From Oceanobacter sp. (GTDB taxonomy: Bacteria; Pseudomonadota; Gammaproteobacteria; Pseudomonadales; Oceanobacteraceae), in the NCBI GenBank assembly GCA_002733645.1, contig NVWL01000049.1:30885-94884 (forward strand): 64,000 nt of DNA, given 5' to 3'. Below, piece after piece: positions 41,742 to 53,072 of this stretch. The notes beneath the pieces are model-generated. The model was not told where the DNA came from and did no database searches. It saw nothing but the letters and a program-made list of their open reading frames with translations. Position 1 is the stretch's first letter; each line of letters starts with the position of its first letter. A program made the position numbers and the translations under genes.

Positions 41742-42947
41742 ATGTCCCCATCGCAAGCGTTTGCATTGCGTTTTTTATTGCCTGCCACGCTCGGCGGGTT
41801 GATCGCACTCGCGGTATTATTATTCGCCCCGGAATGGGTATATCCCGACCACAAATCGACGTCATTTAGGTGGCTGGAACACCCAGCGTCCAGCGAGCTA
41901 AATGAACGCACGGCCGATGAATTAGAACAAAACGCAGATACGCTCGCCAACGACCAGTGGCATGGACCTGTCAGCTATTCAAATGCCGTAAATACAGCAG
42001 CGCCCTCCGTTGTAAACATTTATACCCGTAAATTAGTGCAACGAAAAACACACCCAATGTTAAACAACCCGTATTTCGAACGCTTTTTCGAAAATAGCCC
42101 TGAACCCAGAGAGCGCATGCAATCTAGCTTAGGGTCGGGCGTTATATTAACGGCAGATGGGCACATAATCACAAACTATCATGTGATTGCAGGCGCCGAT
42201 GAAATCGTTGTATCACTGCACGATGGTCGCGATGCTAATGCCTCTGTCGTAGGGAGTGACCCTGAATCAGATTTAGCGGTTCTTAAAATTGAGCTAGCGC
42301 CGGTAACACCGATAAAGAATCAACAACAAGCGACTGCTGTAGGCGATGTGGTACTCGCTATCGGTAACCCATTTGGTGTTGGTCAAACCGTCACTATGGG
42401 TATTGTATCCGCCACAGGACGAAACAAAGTTGGCCTCAATACCTACGAGAATTACATACAAACCGACGCTGCGATTAATCCTGGAAATTCAGGTGGCGCA
42501 CTCATTAATGCCCATGGCGAGCTGGTTGGTATTAACACCGCGATATTTTCACAGTCCGGCGGCAGCGAAGGGATCAGCTTTGCCATTCCCGCAGACAATG
42601 CCATTCGTGCGATGAATGACATATCCACCTACGGCACCACTATTCGTGGTTGGTTAGGTATCGAAGTACAAGAAGCTACCCCAGACCTGCTTAAATCGTT
42701 ACGCTTACCGACCGCTTTAACAGGCCTACTAGTGACGGGGATCGTCCCCAACGGCCCCGCTCAGCAATCTGGTTTAAGTGTGGGTGATATCCTAGTAAGA
42801 ATTAATAATGAAGATGCCAGTAATGCACGTGACGCAATGAATCGAATTGCGGAACTAAGACCTGGCGATGCCATCAGTGTCGACTACTTACGAAAAGGTG
42901 AGATTCACTCAACGCGCGCGACGGCAGGTTTAAGAGAACAAAATTAG
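41742..42947 (+). CDS. degS: DegS/AlgW-type periplasmic serine protease
   Basis: Membrane-anchored HtrA protease that starts the envelope stress cascade by cutting the anti-sigma factor RseA/MucA. One membrane helix (about 9-28), a trypsin-like domain with triad His147 (NYHVIAGAD), Asp177 (ESDLAVL) and Ser250 (GNSGGAL), and a single PDZ domain (about 295-390). A single PDZ plus the anchor distinguishes it from DegP. 401 residues, a little longer than E. coli DegS (355) because of an N-terminal linker. It neighbours hisC as algW does in Pseudomonas. Confidence 0.92.
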   Translation: MSPSQAFALRFLLPATLGGLIALAVLLFAPEWVYPDHKSTSFRWLEHPASSELNERTADELEQNADTLANDQWHGPVSYSNAVNTAAPSVVNIYTRKLVQRKTHPMLNNPYFERFFENSPEPRERMQSSLGSGVILTADGHIITNYHVIAGADEIVVSLHDGRDANASVVGSDPESDLAVLKIELAPVTPIKNQQQATAVGDVVLAIGNPFGVGQTVTMGIVSATGRNKVGLNTYENYIQTDAAINPGNSGGALINAHGELVGINTAIFSQSGGSEGISFAIPADNAIRAMNDISTYGTTIRGWLGIEVQEATPDLLKSLRLPTALTGLLVTGIVPNGPAQQSGLSVGDILVRINNEDASNARDAMNRIAELRPGDAISVDYLRKGEIHSTRATAGLREQN

Positions 42948-42978
42948 TTCTTTTTATTATTGGCACCTTTAAATGAAA

Positions 42979-43001
42979 AAGGCCTGAAAAACTCAGGCCT
43001 T
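42979..43001 (-). terminator. Terminator of hisC (minus strand)
   Basis: AAGGCCTGA (42979-42987) pairs with TCAGGCCTT (42993-43001). Reading the minus strand, a TTTTT tract follows, so it ends the hisC transcript. It lies 30 bases past the convergent degS stop and may serve both. Confidence 0.85.
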
Positions 43002-43019
43002 ATAAAATCAAACAACAAT

Positions 43020-43075
43020 CTTCAAACGACAACCTTCGAACGACAACCTTCGAACGACAACCTTCAAACGACAAT
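43020..43075. repeat. 14-bp tandem repeat, four copies
   Basis: CTTCRAACGACAAC occurs four times in a row (copies 2 and 3 identical), with a partial fifth. It fills most of the space between the hisC stop and its terminator. Confidence 0.92.
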
Positions 43076-43091
43076 CATCAATACGATAAAA

Positions 43092-44174
43092 TCAAACCTT
43101 ACAGATCTTCGCGAGAGCGGCGTACAGTGCCTTATTCTCTTCATGCGAGCCTACCGTAAAACGCAAACACTGAGACAATAAAGGATGACCACCATCTAGA
43201 CATTTAATTAAAATTTTATGTTCTTTTAATGCTTCAAAAATTTTCCGAGCAGCGTTATTCGTTACTCGTGCCAGCACAAAGTTCGCTTCGGATTTAAACA
43301 CCGTAAAACCAAACTCTACAAGCTTATCCTGCATGGTCTCACGTTCCGCTTTAATAATGTCACACTGTTGGCTAAGCACCTCGTAATACTCTAATGCAAA
43401 CGCCGCCGATGCCTGAGTTAAGACGTTGATGTTGTAAGGCATACGAATTTTATCAATTTGACCTAATAATTGAGGCGCGCCAAATAACATGCCTAAGCGC
43501 AAACCAGCAAGACCCACCTTAGATAAAGTACGCATCACCACCACGTTGTCAAAACGATCCAGCCAGCTTAAATGATTACGGCTAGAAAACGGCAAGTAGG
43601 CTTCATCCAACACCACCAAACCTTGGCTCGCCTCGATAATGGCGACTAAATCATCTTCCGCCCATAAGTTGCCCGTCGGGTTATTAGGCTGTGCCAAGAA
43701 AATTAACGCCGGATCACTCTCATTAATCGCATTTAACATCGCATCACGGTTAAGCGAAAAGTCATCATTTAACGGCACACCCACATAATCAACACCAACA
43801 AAGGTGGCGATCATTTTGTACATCACAAAGCCCGGCTCAGGCGCTAAAATCGTTGCTCCCGGCTTCGCTACCGCCATTGCCAGCAACTGAATAATCTCAT
43901 CAGAGCCGTTACCTAATAAAATATCGTATTGCTCGGGTACATCCATGACTTCACGCAAACCAGCCACAACCTCAGGGGCCGTTGGATGAGGGTAGCGATT
44001 CAACGCGCATTGCGCTAAACGCTTTTGCCACTCGCTGACCATTTCTTCAGGCCAATGAAAGGGGTTTTCCATCGCATCCAGCTTAATCATACCGCTCGCG
44101 TTGCCGACGGGATAAGCGTTAAGCGCTAATATTTCAGGGCGAATTAAATGGTTAACGAGTGATTCGATAGACAT
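43092..44174 (-). CDS. hisC: Histidinol-phosphate aminotransferase
   Basis: PLP enzyme of histidine synthesis. 360 residues with the PLP lysine at 219 (TLSKVGLAGLRLG), PNNPTGN and VLDEAYLPF. It lies in the hisG-hisD-hisC order, but a foreign-looking glutaredoxin-like gene and a terminator separate it from hisD, so it probably has its own promoter. Confidence 0.97.
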   Translation of the reverse strand: MSIESLVNHLIRPEILALNAYPVGNASGMIKLDAMENPFHWPEEMVSEWQKRLAQCALNRYPHPTAPEVVAGLREVMDVPEQYDILLGNGSDEIIQLLAMAVAKPGATILAPEPGFVMYKMIATFVGVDYVGVPLNDDFSLNRDAMLNAINESDPALIFLAQPNNPTGNLWAEDDLVAIIEASQGLVVLDEAYLPFSSRNHLSWLDRFDNVVVMRTLSKVGLAGLRLGMLFGAPQLLGQIDKIRMPYNINVLTQASAAFALEYYEVLSQQCDIIKAERETMQDKLVEFGFTVFKSEANFVLARVTNNAARKIFEALKEHKILIKCLDGGHPLLSQCLRFTVGSHEENKALYAALAKICKV

Positions 44175-44300
44175 GCCAGAGGCTCAGGTTATTAGGTTTG
44201 GGGATGAGATTATAACGTAGGGTCTGCACAGTGTCCTATGTGCTCAGTGAGAATACTAAGAACATCTTTGCTTACACCTCGGATAATCACTACGTTCCTG

Positions 44301-44354
44301 TTCAATACCTGGCCCCTATTCAATACCTGGCCCCTATTCAATACCTGACCCCTA
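44301..44354. repeat. 18-bp tandem repeat running into a stop codon
   Basis: TTCAATACCTGGCCCCTA occurs three times (third copy with one change) and a partial fourth copy (TTCAAT, then GCCCGG) lies inside the end of the glutaredoxin-like gene. On the minus strand each unit carries ATTGAATAGG, the gene's own final codons and stop, so the array looks like stepwise duplication of the gene's 3' end. Confidence 0.9.
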
Positions 44355-44795
44355 TTCAATGCCCGGTTCTTCTTCACGAACAAAGCGCGCTAATTTGTTT
44401 TCGCTGTATCCATTCATTCGGCGCTTACCTTTTAGGAATATTGGTACGCCATTGGCGTTTAAACGCTTATGTTGGATTCGAGCTGCACGGCTACGATCTA
44501 AATTTCGTTCATCATAAATAATGCCATTAGCATTCATATAACGACGTGCTTTTTTACAGAAACCACAATCATCTTTAGTGTAGAAAACAAGTCGCCCCTG
44601 GGTATCAAACGCCGATGCATCGTATGACACGCTCGTGTATGTATTGACGGTGACGGTAACTTTCTGAGATTTTTCTGGCTGTGGAGGGCTATCGCCAAAA
44701 TGAACCTGACCATTGTCATCTGTCCATTTATACACACCAGCAAAAGTCGTAGGACTGCAAACAAGTACAAAACAACACGCGGCTAACAATTTCAT
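44352..44795 (-). CDS. Secreted DUF4124-glutaredoxin-like protein
   Basis: 147 residues with a signal peptide (cleaved after FA, near 19). A DUF4124 motif VYKWTDDNGQVHFGDSPP (21-38) is followed by a glutaredoxin-like fold with CGFC (77-80) and the cis-Pro loop NGVPIFL. This is a periplasmic thiol protein, probably a disulfide reductase or isomerase helper. It interrupts the hisD-hisC pair, and its stop codon lies inside an 18-bp repeat. Confidence 0.9.
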   Translation of the reverse strand: MKLLAACCFVLVCSPTTFAGVYKWTDDNGQVHFGDSPPQPEKSQKVTVTVNTYTSVSYDASAFDTQGRLVFYTKDDCGFCKKARRYMNANGIIYDERNLDRSRAARIQHKRLNANGVPIFLKGKRRMNGYSENKLARFVREEEPGIE

Positions 44796-44828
44796 TCTCG
44801 GAATCTCCTTATTCCCAAAGGTATAAAA

Positions 44829-44849
44829 AAGCCCGGACTGTCCGGGCTT
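44829..44849 (-). terminator. Terminator of hisGD (minus strand)
   Basis: AAGCCCGGA pairs with TCCGGGCTT over a three-base loop; on the minus strand a TTTTTT run follows. It ends the hisG-hisD transcript before the glutaredoxin-like gene. Confidence 0.9.
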
Positions 44850-44868
44850 GTTTAGAGAGCTTATTCAA

Positions 44869-46173
44869 TCAATCTTTGATTCTATACTCGGCAGATCGTG
44901 CGTGCGCAGTGAGGTGCTCACCGCGCGCCAGCACAGAAGCAACCTTACCCATTTCTGAGGCACCGTCAGCCGAGAATTTCACCAGCGATGAACGCTTCTG
45001 AAAATCATACACGCCTAAGGGGGATGAGAAACGCGCAGTTCCTGAAGTAGGTAACACGTGGTTTGGCCCTGCGCAGTAGTCACCTAGTGCCTCAGCGGTA
45101 TAGCGCCCCATAAAGATAGCGCCTGCATGGCGAATCTCTGGTAACCACGCTTCAGGGTCCTCAACAGACAACTCTAAGTGCTCAGGCGCAATGCGGTTGA
45201 TTAGATCAATCGCATCGGCTTCGCTAGAGGCCAAAATCATCGCGCCACGCTCGGTTAATGAAGCGCGGATAATTTTTTCGCGCTCCATCGTCGGCAGTAG
45301 CTTTTCAATGCTGGCTTGTACTTGATCTAAATACGCTTCATCCGTCGCGACTAAAATAGATTGTGCATCTTCATCGTGCTCAGCCTGAGAAAACAAATCC
45401 ATCGCAATCCAATCCGGATTGGTCTTGCCATCACAGACAACAAGAATTTCAGATGGCCCAGCAATCATGTCAATACCAACGGCACCAAACACCATGCGTT
45501 TCGCCGTGGCGACAAAAATATTCCCCGGCCCAACAATCTTATCAACTTTTGGCACCGTCGCCGTGCCATACGCTAATGCCGCAACAGCTTGCGCACCACC
45601 GACGGTAAATACACGCGTCACACCTGCAGCGGCAGCAGCGGCTAACACTAACTGGTTAAGCTCGCCATCCGGTGTCGGTACCACCATGATAATTTCGGAG
45701 ACACCGGCCACGTGTGCTGGTATCGCATTCATTAATACCGACGATGGATACGCAGCTTTACCACCAGGCACATAAATACCTACTCGATCCATCGGCGTGA
45801 CTTTTTGACCAAGCACAGTGCCATCGGCTTCGCTGTACTGCCATGAGTCTTGTTTTTGCTTATCGTGATAATCACGCACACGTTGAGCAGCCACCAGCAA
45901 CGCATTGCGCTTGGCTTCATCAAGACCGTCAAGGGCATCTTGTAGCTGCTTTTGTGTTAACTCAAGATCAATCATGGATGACACGCTCATGCGGTCAAAC
46001 CGATTGGTGTATTCAATCAAGGCGTCATCACCACGGGCACGAACATCATTGACGATGTTGGTCACGGTCTCTTGCACACTGGCGTCTGAGACAGAATCCC
46101 ATGCCAGCAGCTCGTCCATTTGCTGTGAAAAGTCGGCCTGATCTGAACGTAAACGTCGGATACTAATACTCAC
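44869..46173 (-). CDS. hisD: Histidinol dehydrogenase
   Basis: Zinc and NAD enzyme for the last two steps of histidine synthesis. 434 residues with [19 protein letters not shown], the GPSEILVV loop, [15 protein letters not shown] metal-site region ([11 protein letters not shown]) and [15 protein letters not shown]. It starts ten bases after hisG. Confidence 0.98.
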   Translation of the reverse strand: MSISIRRLRSDQADFSQQMDELLAWDSVSDASVQETVTNIVNDVRARGDDALIEYTNRFDRMSVSSMIDLELTQKQLQDALDGLDEAKRNALLVAAQRVRDYHDKQKQDSWQYSEADGTVLGQKVTPMDRVGIYVPGGKAAYPSSVLMNAIPAHVAGVSEIIMVVPTPDGELNQLVLAAAAAAGVTRVFTVGGAQAVAALAYGTATVPKVDKIVGPGNIFVATAKRMVFGAVGIDMIAGPSEILVVCDGKTNPDWIAMDLFSQAEHDEDAQSILVATDEAYLDQVQASIEKLLPTMEREKIIRASLTERGAMILASSEADAIDLINRIAPEHLELSVEDPEAWLPEIRHAGAIFMGRYTAEALGDYCAGPNHVLPTSGTARFSSPLGVYDFQKRSSLVKFSADGASEMGKVASVLARGEHLTAHARSAEYRIKD

Positions 46174-46183
46174 CTTTTACTCC

Positions 46184-46828
46184 TCAAGCATTGCGTTGGC
46201 GTTCTACCGCCGCGGCCATTTGATCAATAATCGGTTGAATTTGGCTGTGTTTTACTTTCATTGAAGCACGGCTCGCAACGAGACGAGAGCTAATAGGCGC
46301 AATTAAATCGAGCGCCTCAAGGCCATTAGCTTTTAAGGTGCTACCAGTGTCCACGATATCCACAATTAAGTCAGCCAAACCCATGATCGGCGCTAATTCC
46401 ATACCGCCATACAGCTTAATAATATCAACTTGGCGACCCTGCTCTGCAAAATAACGCTTAGCCACATTGACGAATTTAGTCGCGACTTTTAAGCGCCCAA
46501 CAGGCAGCTCTGCATTTTTTAGTGCGGCGGTCATTAAGCGACAGGTCGCGATATTCAAATCCAGCGGCTCGCATAAATTTGAGCTGCTGTATTCCATCAA
46601 CACATCTTTACCAGCAACACCTAAATCGGCTGCGCCATATTCAACATACGTTGGAACGTCTGTCGCACGAATAACCACCAATTTAATGTGCTCGTGATTC
46701 GTGTCAAAAATCAGCTTACGGCTTTTTTTAATGTCTTCAGCCGGATGAATTCCCGCTTCCGCTAATAGGGGAAGTGTGTCATCCAGAATTCGCCCTTTCG
46801 ATAAGGCAATAGTTAATGGCTGAGTCAT
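46184..46828 (-). CDS. hisG: ATP phosphoribosyltransferase, short form
   Basis: First step of histidine synthesis. 214 residues is the short HisG type, which lacks the C-terminal regulatory domain and needs HisZ as partner. Motifs: [15 protein letters not shown] at the start and the PRPP loop [15 protein letters not shown]. No hisZ is in the window. It precedes hisD and follows murA. Confidence 0.97.
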   Translation of the reverse strand: MTQPLTIALSKGRILDDTLPLLAEAGIHPAEDIKKSRKLIFDTNHEHIKLVVIRATDVPTYVEYGAADLGVAGKDVLMEYSSSNLCEPLDLNIATCRLMTAALKNAELPVGRLKVATKFVNVAKRYFAEQGRQVDIIKLYGGMELAPIMGLADLIVDIVDTGSTLKANGLEALDLIAPISSRLVASRASMKVKHSQIQPIIDQMAAAVERQRNA

Positions 46829-46939
46829 AGCTTGGCTGATCCTCTCTTTATCTTTTAGCGGTTGCGAATCACAATGTTAAATCAAGTGTGACCGCAACAG
46901 GTCAATTATCTTTGTTCGGCGATTCTTACAATTCCGCCT

Positions 46940-48449
<1,510 letters not shown>

Positions 48450-48567
48450 AACCGTCCTGCCATTCAAATTCTGAAAAGCGCACAATAATAGCGGATTTAT
48501 GCCCTGAACCGAAGCGGCGTGAACATTGATCGTGTTAGAAGGCGCTTAAAAACCCAGTTATTCGTCG

Positions 48568-48894
48568 TTAGGCGTCTGTAATGACAGGTTCAAACACACT
48601 GTCTAAGTCACAGATACTCAAAATACCGCGCATGTCTGTTGGCACATTGACAACAGACATAGTGATATTACCCGTCGTGCATAAACGCAACCAACCCAAC
48701 AATAAAGCCACACCGGCGCTACTGAAACGACCCACATATTGCAAATCAAGCTGCCATGTTGTGCCAGCATTTTGCACCACGTTTTGGATATCAGCATCAC
48801 CCTCCGGCGCTAACGCCGCAACCGTGTGCAATGTCAGATCACCGCTTAGCTCTGCGGTTCCCTGTCCGGTATTTTTAAACTTCGGCTGCGGCAT
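48568..48894 (-). CDS. mlaB: MlaB STAS-domain protein
   Basis: Cytoplasmic regulatory subunit of the MlaFEDB lipid transporter. 108 residues of the STAS fold with VGRFSSAGVALLLGWLRL, the helix that contacts MlaF. It follows mlaD by only five bases, which leaves no room for mlaC. Confidence 0.9.
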   Translation of the reverse strand: MPQPKFKNTGQGTAELSGDLTLHTVAALAPEGDADIQNVVQNAGTTWQLDLQYVGRFSSAGVALLLGWLRLCTTGNITMSVVNVPTDMRGILSICDLDSVFEPVITDA

Positions 48895-48899
48895 ACAAC

Positions 48900-49358
48900 T
48901 TAACCTTCCGCTTTGTTAAATAGGAAACGGCTAATGAGCTCTTCAAGTACGATGGCAGATTGTGTGTCTTGCACCCAATCCCCCTCTTTCAAGTAATCCA
49001 TTTCAGCTCCTACGCTTAGGCCAATGTACTTCTCGCCCAGCAACCCCGCCGTCAGAATAGCGGCACTGGTGTCACTAGGAAGAACATTCATTGATGAATC
49101 AATTTCCATCTCGACCACGGCGGCATAATATTCTTTATCCAGCGTGACGTTAGTAACTCGACCCACAGTAACACCCGCTAGAGACACTTTAGCGCGATCG
49201 GTTAAACCGCCAAGGTTCTCAAAGCGCGCTTTAATTGTGTAGGTATCACCGACGGCATCGGTCGATAAACCACTCACACGAAAAGCCATTAGCACTAAAG
49301 CGATGATGCCCATGACCATGAACCCACCTACCATAAACTCAACATTACGCATGCGCAT
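48900..49358 (-). CDS. mlaD: MlaD MCE-domain lipid-transport protein
   Basis: Periplasmic MCE ring of the Mla phospholipid transport system. 152 residues: one membrane helix (10-27) and an MCE domain (about 37-115: IKARFENLGGLTDRAKVSLAGVTVGRVTNV, LTAGLLGEKYIGLSVG), with C-terminal helix VLEELISRFLF. It is directly coupled to mlaE. Confidence 0.95.
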   Translation of the reverse strand: MRMRNVEFMVGGFMVMGIIALVLMAFRVSGLSTDAVGDTYTIKARFENLGGLTDRAKVSLAGVTVGRVTNVTLDKEYYAAVVEMEIDSSMNVLPSDTSAAILTAGLLGEKYIGLSVGAEMDYLKEGDWVQDTQSAIVLEELISRFLFNKAEG

Positions 49359-49360
49359 TT

Positions 49361-50143
49361 TTAAACGCCTCCCAACATGACTGCAGTCAAAATAAAGTCC
49401 AACCCGAGGACAGCCAATGATGAAATCACGACCGTTTTTGTTGTTGCCTTACCAATACCTTCCGACGTTGGCTCAGAGTCATACCCCTGATACACCGCAA
49501 TCCAGGTAACAACCAAACCAAACACCAGAGCTTTGAATAGCCCTTTTAATACATCTTCAGTAAACATCACGGTGTTCTGCATATTGCTCCAGTACGCACC
49601 GTCGTATAAGCCCAACATATCCACCGCGACAAATGCACCGCCCCAGATACCGACGGTGCTAAATAAGAGCGCAAGAATGGGAAGGCTAATAATGCCCGCC
49701 CATAAACGCGGAGTAATAACCCGTTTAAGTGGATCAACCCCCATCATTTCCATCGCCGATAATTGCTCAGTGGCCTTCATCAAACCAATTTCAGCCGTAA
49801 GCGCCGAACCAGCGCGACCTGCAAATAACAGCGCAGCCATCACTGGCCCTAACTCTCTAAGCAAGGTGAGGGACACCATGGTGCCCAACGCCGATACCGA
49901 ACCAAATTTAATGAGGATGTTGTATCCCTGCAGCGCCAACACCATGCCGACAAAAAACCCCGCCACAACAATAATGGATAACGAGCGCACACCAACAGAG
50001 TGAATCTGACGAATAAAATCAAGGAAGCCAGCACTGCCTGGCCCGCCCCAAGTAATCGATTGCACAAATAAATTGCCCGCACGCCCCATGGACGCCACAG
50101 AATCAACACCAGCGCGCCCTAGGTTGCGAATACTTTCGATCAT
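49361..50143 (-). CDS. mlaE: MlaE permease
   Basis: Inner-membrane permease of the Mla ABC system, 260 residues, five helices. Family blocks: AGRAGSALTAEIGLMKATEQLSAMEMMGVDP and RLWAGIISLPILAL. Its start overlaps the mlaF stop by four bases. Confidence 0.96.
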   Translation of the reverse strand: MIESIRNLGRAGVDSVASMGRAGNLFVQSITWGGPGSAGFLDFIRQIHSVGVRSLSIIVVAGFFVGMVLALQGYNILIKFGSVSALGTMVSLTLLRELGPVMAALLFAGRAGSALTAEIGLMKATEQLSAMEMMGVDPLKRVITPRLWAGIISLPILALLFSTVGIWGGAFVAVDMLGLYDGAYWSNMQNTVMFTEDVLKGLFKALVFGLVVTWIAVYQGYDSEPTSEGIGKATTKTVVISSLAVLGLDFILTAVMLGGV

Positions 50144-50967
50144 GACGGATCTCCGGCCATAAGGTCTTCGCGGTAATCTGCCGCAGGGTAATGGAAAGGC
50201 ACTGGGCCGTCAGGATCTCCATTCAAGAACTGACGAACCTCCGCATTATCACCATTACGTAATTCATCAGGTGTACCAAAACCAATCACTTTTCCTTCAG
50301 ACAATATGCACAGGTAATCAGCGATCTGGCATGACTCATCCACATCATGCGAAACAAGTAAGCTGGTTAACCCAAGCGCTTCATTCAAGCCCTTGATCAA
50401 ACGTAAAATCATACCCATTGAAATGGGATCAAGTCCTGTGAAAGGCTCATCGTACATAATAAGCTCTGGGTCCATCGCGATAGAGCGAGCCAGCGCCACA
50501 CGGCGGATCATCCCGCCCGACAACTCTGCCGGCATCATCTCGCGAGCGCCACGAAGGCCAACGGCTTCGAGCTTCATAAGCACGAGATCACGAATCATGT
50601 TTTCCGATAGATTGGTGTGAACCCGCAAAGGAAAAGCCACGTTTTCGAACACATTTAAGTCGGTAAATAAGCCGCTGGTTTGAAACAACATGCCCATTTT
50701 ATTTTTACGCAGCTCAAACAGGTCAGAGCGCGACATTTTGCCAACATCCGCCTCATCAACCAACACCTGCCCTTTATCAGCGCGCAGCTGCCCGCCAATC
50801 ATACGTAGCAAGGTCGTTTTACCCGTACCGCTCGGCCCCATGATGGCGGTAATCTTGCCACGAGGAAACGCGACGTTCAGGCCATCATAAATACGCCGGG
50901 TGCCACGGTAGAAAGTGACGTCCTGTATTTTTACATGAGCTTCGGCGTGAGAACTGCTTTCTGACAT
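50140..50967 (-). CDS. mlaF: MlaF ATPase
   Basis: ABC ATPase of the Mla system. 275 residues with Walker A GPSGTGKTT (44-52), signature LSGGMIRRVALARS and Walker B LIMYDEPFTGLD. It heads the mlaFEDB-ibaG-murA operon and is divergent from yrbG across 160 bases. Confidence 0.96.
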   Translation of the reverse strand: MSESSSHAEAHVKIQDVTFYRGTRRIYDGLNVAFPRGKITAIMGPSGTGKTTLLRMIGGQLRADKGQVLVDEADVGKMSRSDLFELRKNKMGMLFQTSGLFTDLNVFENVAFPLRVHTNLSENMIRDLVLMKLEAVGLRGAREMMPAELSGGMIRRVALARSIAMDPELIMYDEPFTGLDPISMGMILRLIKGLNEALGLTSLLVSHDVDESCQIADYLCILSEGKVIGFGTPDELRNGDNAEVRQFLNGDPDGPVPFHYPAADYREDLMAGDPS

Positions 50968-51127
50968 CGTTCTGCCTATCCATTTAAGTTGTCGCTAGCA
51001 TATCGGAATGTACAAGTTAGGGCACCTCCGATTCATCAAAATTAAAATGGCAACGAGAAACAGCCTGTTGCAATTGCGCGAACGACAGCCTCCGGTACAA
51101 TGAGCGGCTTATTTTCAACAAGTTGCA

Positions 51128-52093
51128 ATGACTATGTATCCAGAGCTGGCCGCTATCCTTTTGGGTCTCGTGTTTTTAGTGTGGAGCGCGGACAAATTTG
51201 TGATTGGTGCCGCCGCCACCGCTCGCCACCTTGGCATGTCGCCATTACTGGTTGGCCTGACCATTGTCTCTATTGGAACGTCAGCTCCAGAGATGTTTGT
51301 CTCAGCCATGGCCTCCCTAGATGGTGCAGGCAACTTAGCCATTGGTAACGCCATTGGCTCAAATATCGCGAATATCGCGTTAGTTCTAGGGATCACCGCA
51401 CTGGTTGCCCCCATTCCTTTGCAACGCGGCTTACTCAAAAAAGAGCTGCCCCTATTAATGTTGATCAGCTTGCTAGCAGGCGTTGTGTTAATGGATCTGA
51501 CACTCGATCTTATCGATGCACTGATTCTAATCGCCGCCCTGATCTTCGCGCTCTACTTAATGTTTCAGCAATCGTCAGACAGTGGCGAGCCAGTGATGGA
51601 TTCTGACGAAGCAGAAGAAATTGAAAATACGCCCACAGCAAAAGCCGTCTTTTGGCTAGTCGCTGGCTTACTGATATTAATGGCCAGTTCAAAGGCGTTG
51701 GTTTGGGGCGCGACAGGTATCGCCTCAGCGATGGGCGTGTCTGACTTAATTATCGGCCTGACCATTGTTGCGATCGGCACTAGCTTGCCTGAGCTTGCAG
51801 CCTCAGTCACCAGCGCACTTAAAGGGCACCACGACATTGCCATCGGTAACGTTATTGGCTCTAACATTTTCAATTTATTAGCCGTCATGCCGATTCCTGG
51901 CATTTTGGCCGTGACAGCGGTCGACTCGATGGCACTTTATCGCGACTACGCTGTCATGATGGGATTAACCGTCGCGTTAATACTTCTATTTATCATCAAC
52001 TACCGCACAGGGATTTTAGGTCGAGTTTCGGGCACCTTGCTGACCACTTCCTATGCGGCTTATATGTTTATCTTATTTATGGCGAACCAATAA
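51128..52093 (+). CDS. yrbG: Calcium/sodium antiporter, YrbG type
   Basis: 321 residues, ten membrane helices in two inverted repeats of the CaCA superfamily. The repeat motifs are IGTSAPEMFVS with NAIGSNIANI and IGTSLPELAAS with NVIGSNIFNLL. An acidic cytoplasmic loop (MDSDEAEEIEN) separates the halves. Next gene is kdsD, the E. coli order. Confidence 0.93.
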   Translation: MTMYPELAAILLGLVFLVWSADKFVIGAAATARHLGMSPLLVGLTIVSIGTSAPEMFVSAMASLDGAGNLAIGNAIGSNIANIALVLGITALVAPIPLQRGLLKKELPLLMLISLLAGVVLMDLTLDLIDALILIAALIFALYLMFQQSSDSGEPVMDSDEAEEIENTPTAKAVFWLVAGLLILMASSKALVWGATGIASAMGVSDLIIGLTIVAIGTSLPELAASVTSALKGHHDIAIGNVIGSNIFNLLAVMPIPGILAVTAVDSMALYRDYAVMMGLTVALILLFIINYRTGILGRVSGTLLTTSYAAYMFILFMANQ

Positions 52094-52094
52094 C

Positions 52095-53072
52095 ATGATC
52101 GAACCTACTAATTTCAACTACATCGACTCCGCGTTACGTACGATCAAGCTCGAACAAGAAGCCGTTGGAACGTTAACCAACCACATCGATGACAGCTTTA
52201 CCCGCGCCTGCAAACTCATCATCCAATGTCGTGGCCGAGTCGTCGTCACCGGCATGGGAAAATCAGGCCACATCGGCACCAAAATAGCGGCGACATTAGC
52301 CAGCACAGGCACACCGGCATTTTTTGTTCATCCAGGTGAGGCGAGCCACGGCGACATGGGCATGATTACCGCCGGAGATGTTGTCATTGCGATGTCTAAC
52401 TCTGGTGAAACCAGTGAAGTAACGAGCCTATTGCCACTACTCAAACGCATGGGTACACCACTGATCAGCATGACAGGTAAGCCTCTATCCACACTGGCAC
52501 AAGCCGCTGATAGCCACCTATACACAGGCGTCGACCAAGAAGCCTGCCCACTTGATCTAGCGCCAACGTCATCAACAACGTGTGCGCTAGTGATGGGAGA
52601 TGCCCTCGCTATCGCTTTGCTTGAAGCCAAAGGCTTTACCGCCGAAGACTTTGCTTTCTCACACCCGGGTGGCAGCTTAGGACGTCGTCTACTGCTTAAA
52701 GTTGAGAACATCATGCACAGTGGTGATCAGATTCCTGTGGTAAACGAATCAACAACACTGTCGGAAGCCTTGTTAGTCGCGACTTCCAAAGGCCTTGGCA
52801 TGACCACAGTGGCAAAAAACGATGGCAGCCTTGCTGGGATATTTACCGATGGCGATTTACGTCGTGCGATTGATCACGGCGTGAACATTCAAAATGCTGT
52901 TATGACGGACGTCATGACCCGCGAATGTAAAACCACAACACCGGGCGCATTAGCCGCAGAAGCATTAAAAATAATGGAAGACGGCAAGATCAACGCGCTG
53001 GTCGTTCAAAGTGACGGTAAAACAGTCGGGGTCATTAATATGCACGACCTACTACGGGCTGGTGTTATCTAA
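52095..53072 (+). CDS. kdsD: D-arabinose 5-phosphate isomerase
   Basis: First step of Kdo synthesis for lipopolysaccharide: ribulose 5-phosphate to arabinose 5-phosphate. 325 residues from ATG 52095: SIS domain (VVTGMGKSGHIGTKIAATLAS, HPGEASHGDMGMI) and two CBS domains. It overlaps lptC by one base (TAATG). The usual kdsC between kdsD and lptC is missing. Confidence 0.97.
   Translation: MIEPTNFNYIDSALRTIKLEQEAVGTLTNHIDDSFTRACKLIIQCRGRVVVTGMGKSGHIGTKIAATLASTGTPAFFVHPGEASHGDMGMITAGDVVIAMSNSGETSEVTSLLPLLKRMGTPLISMTGKPLSTLAQAADSHLYTGVDQEACPLDLAPTSSTTCALVMGDALAIALLEAKGFTAEDFAFSHPGGSLGRRLLLKVENIMHSGDQIPVVNESTTLSEALLVATSKGLGMTTVAKNDGSLAGIFTDGDLRRAIDHGVNIQNAVMTDVMTRECKTTTPGALAAEALKIMEDGKINALVVQSDGKTVGVINMHDLLRAGVI

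Noticed and set aside
44231..44521. Gene encoded by the repeats QYLAPIQYLAPIQYL
   Set aside because: It is the 18-bp tandem array read on the wrong strand, and it overlaps the glutaredoxin-like gene.
45361..45775. Several open frames opposite hisD
   Set aside because: Shadow frames of a well-conserved gene.
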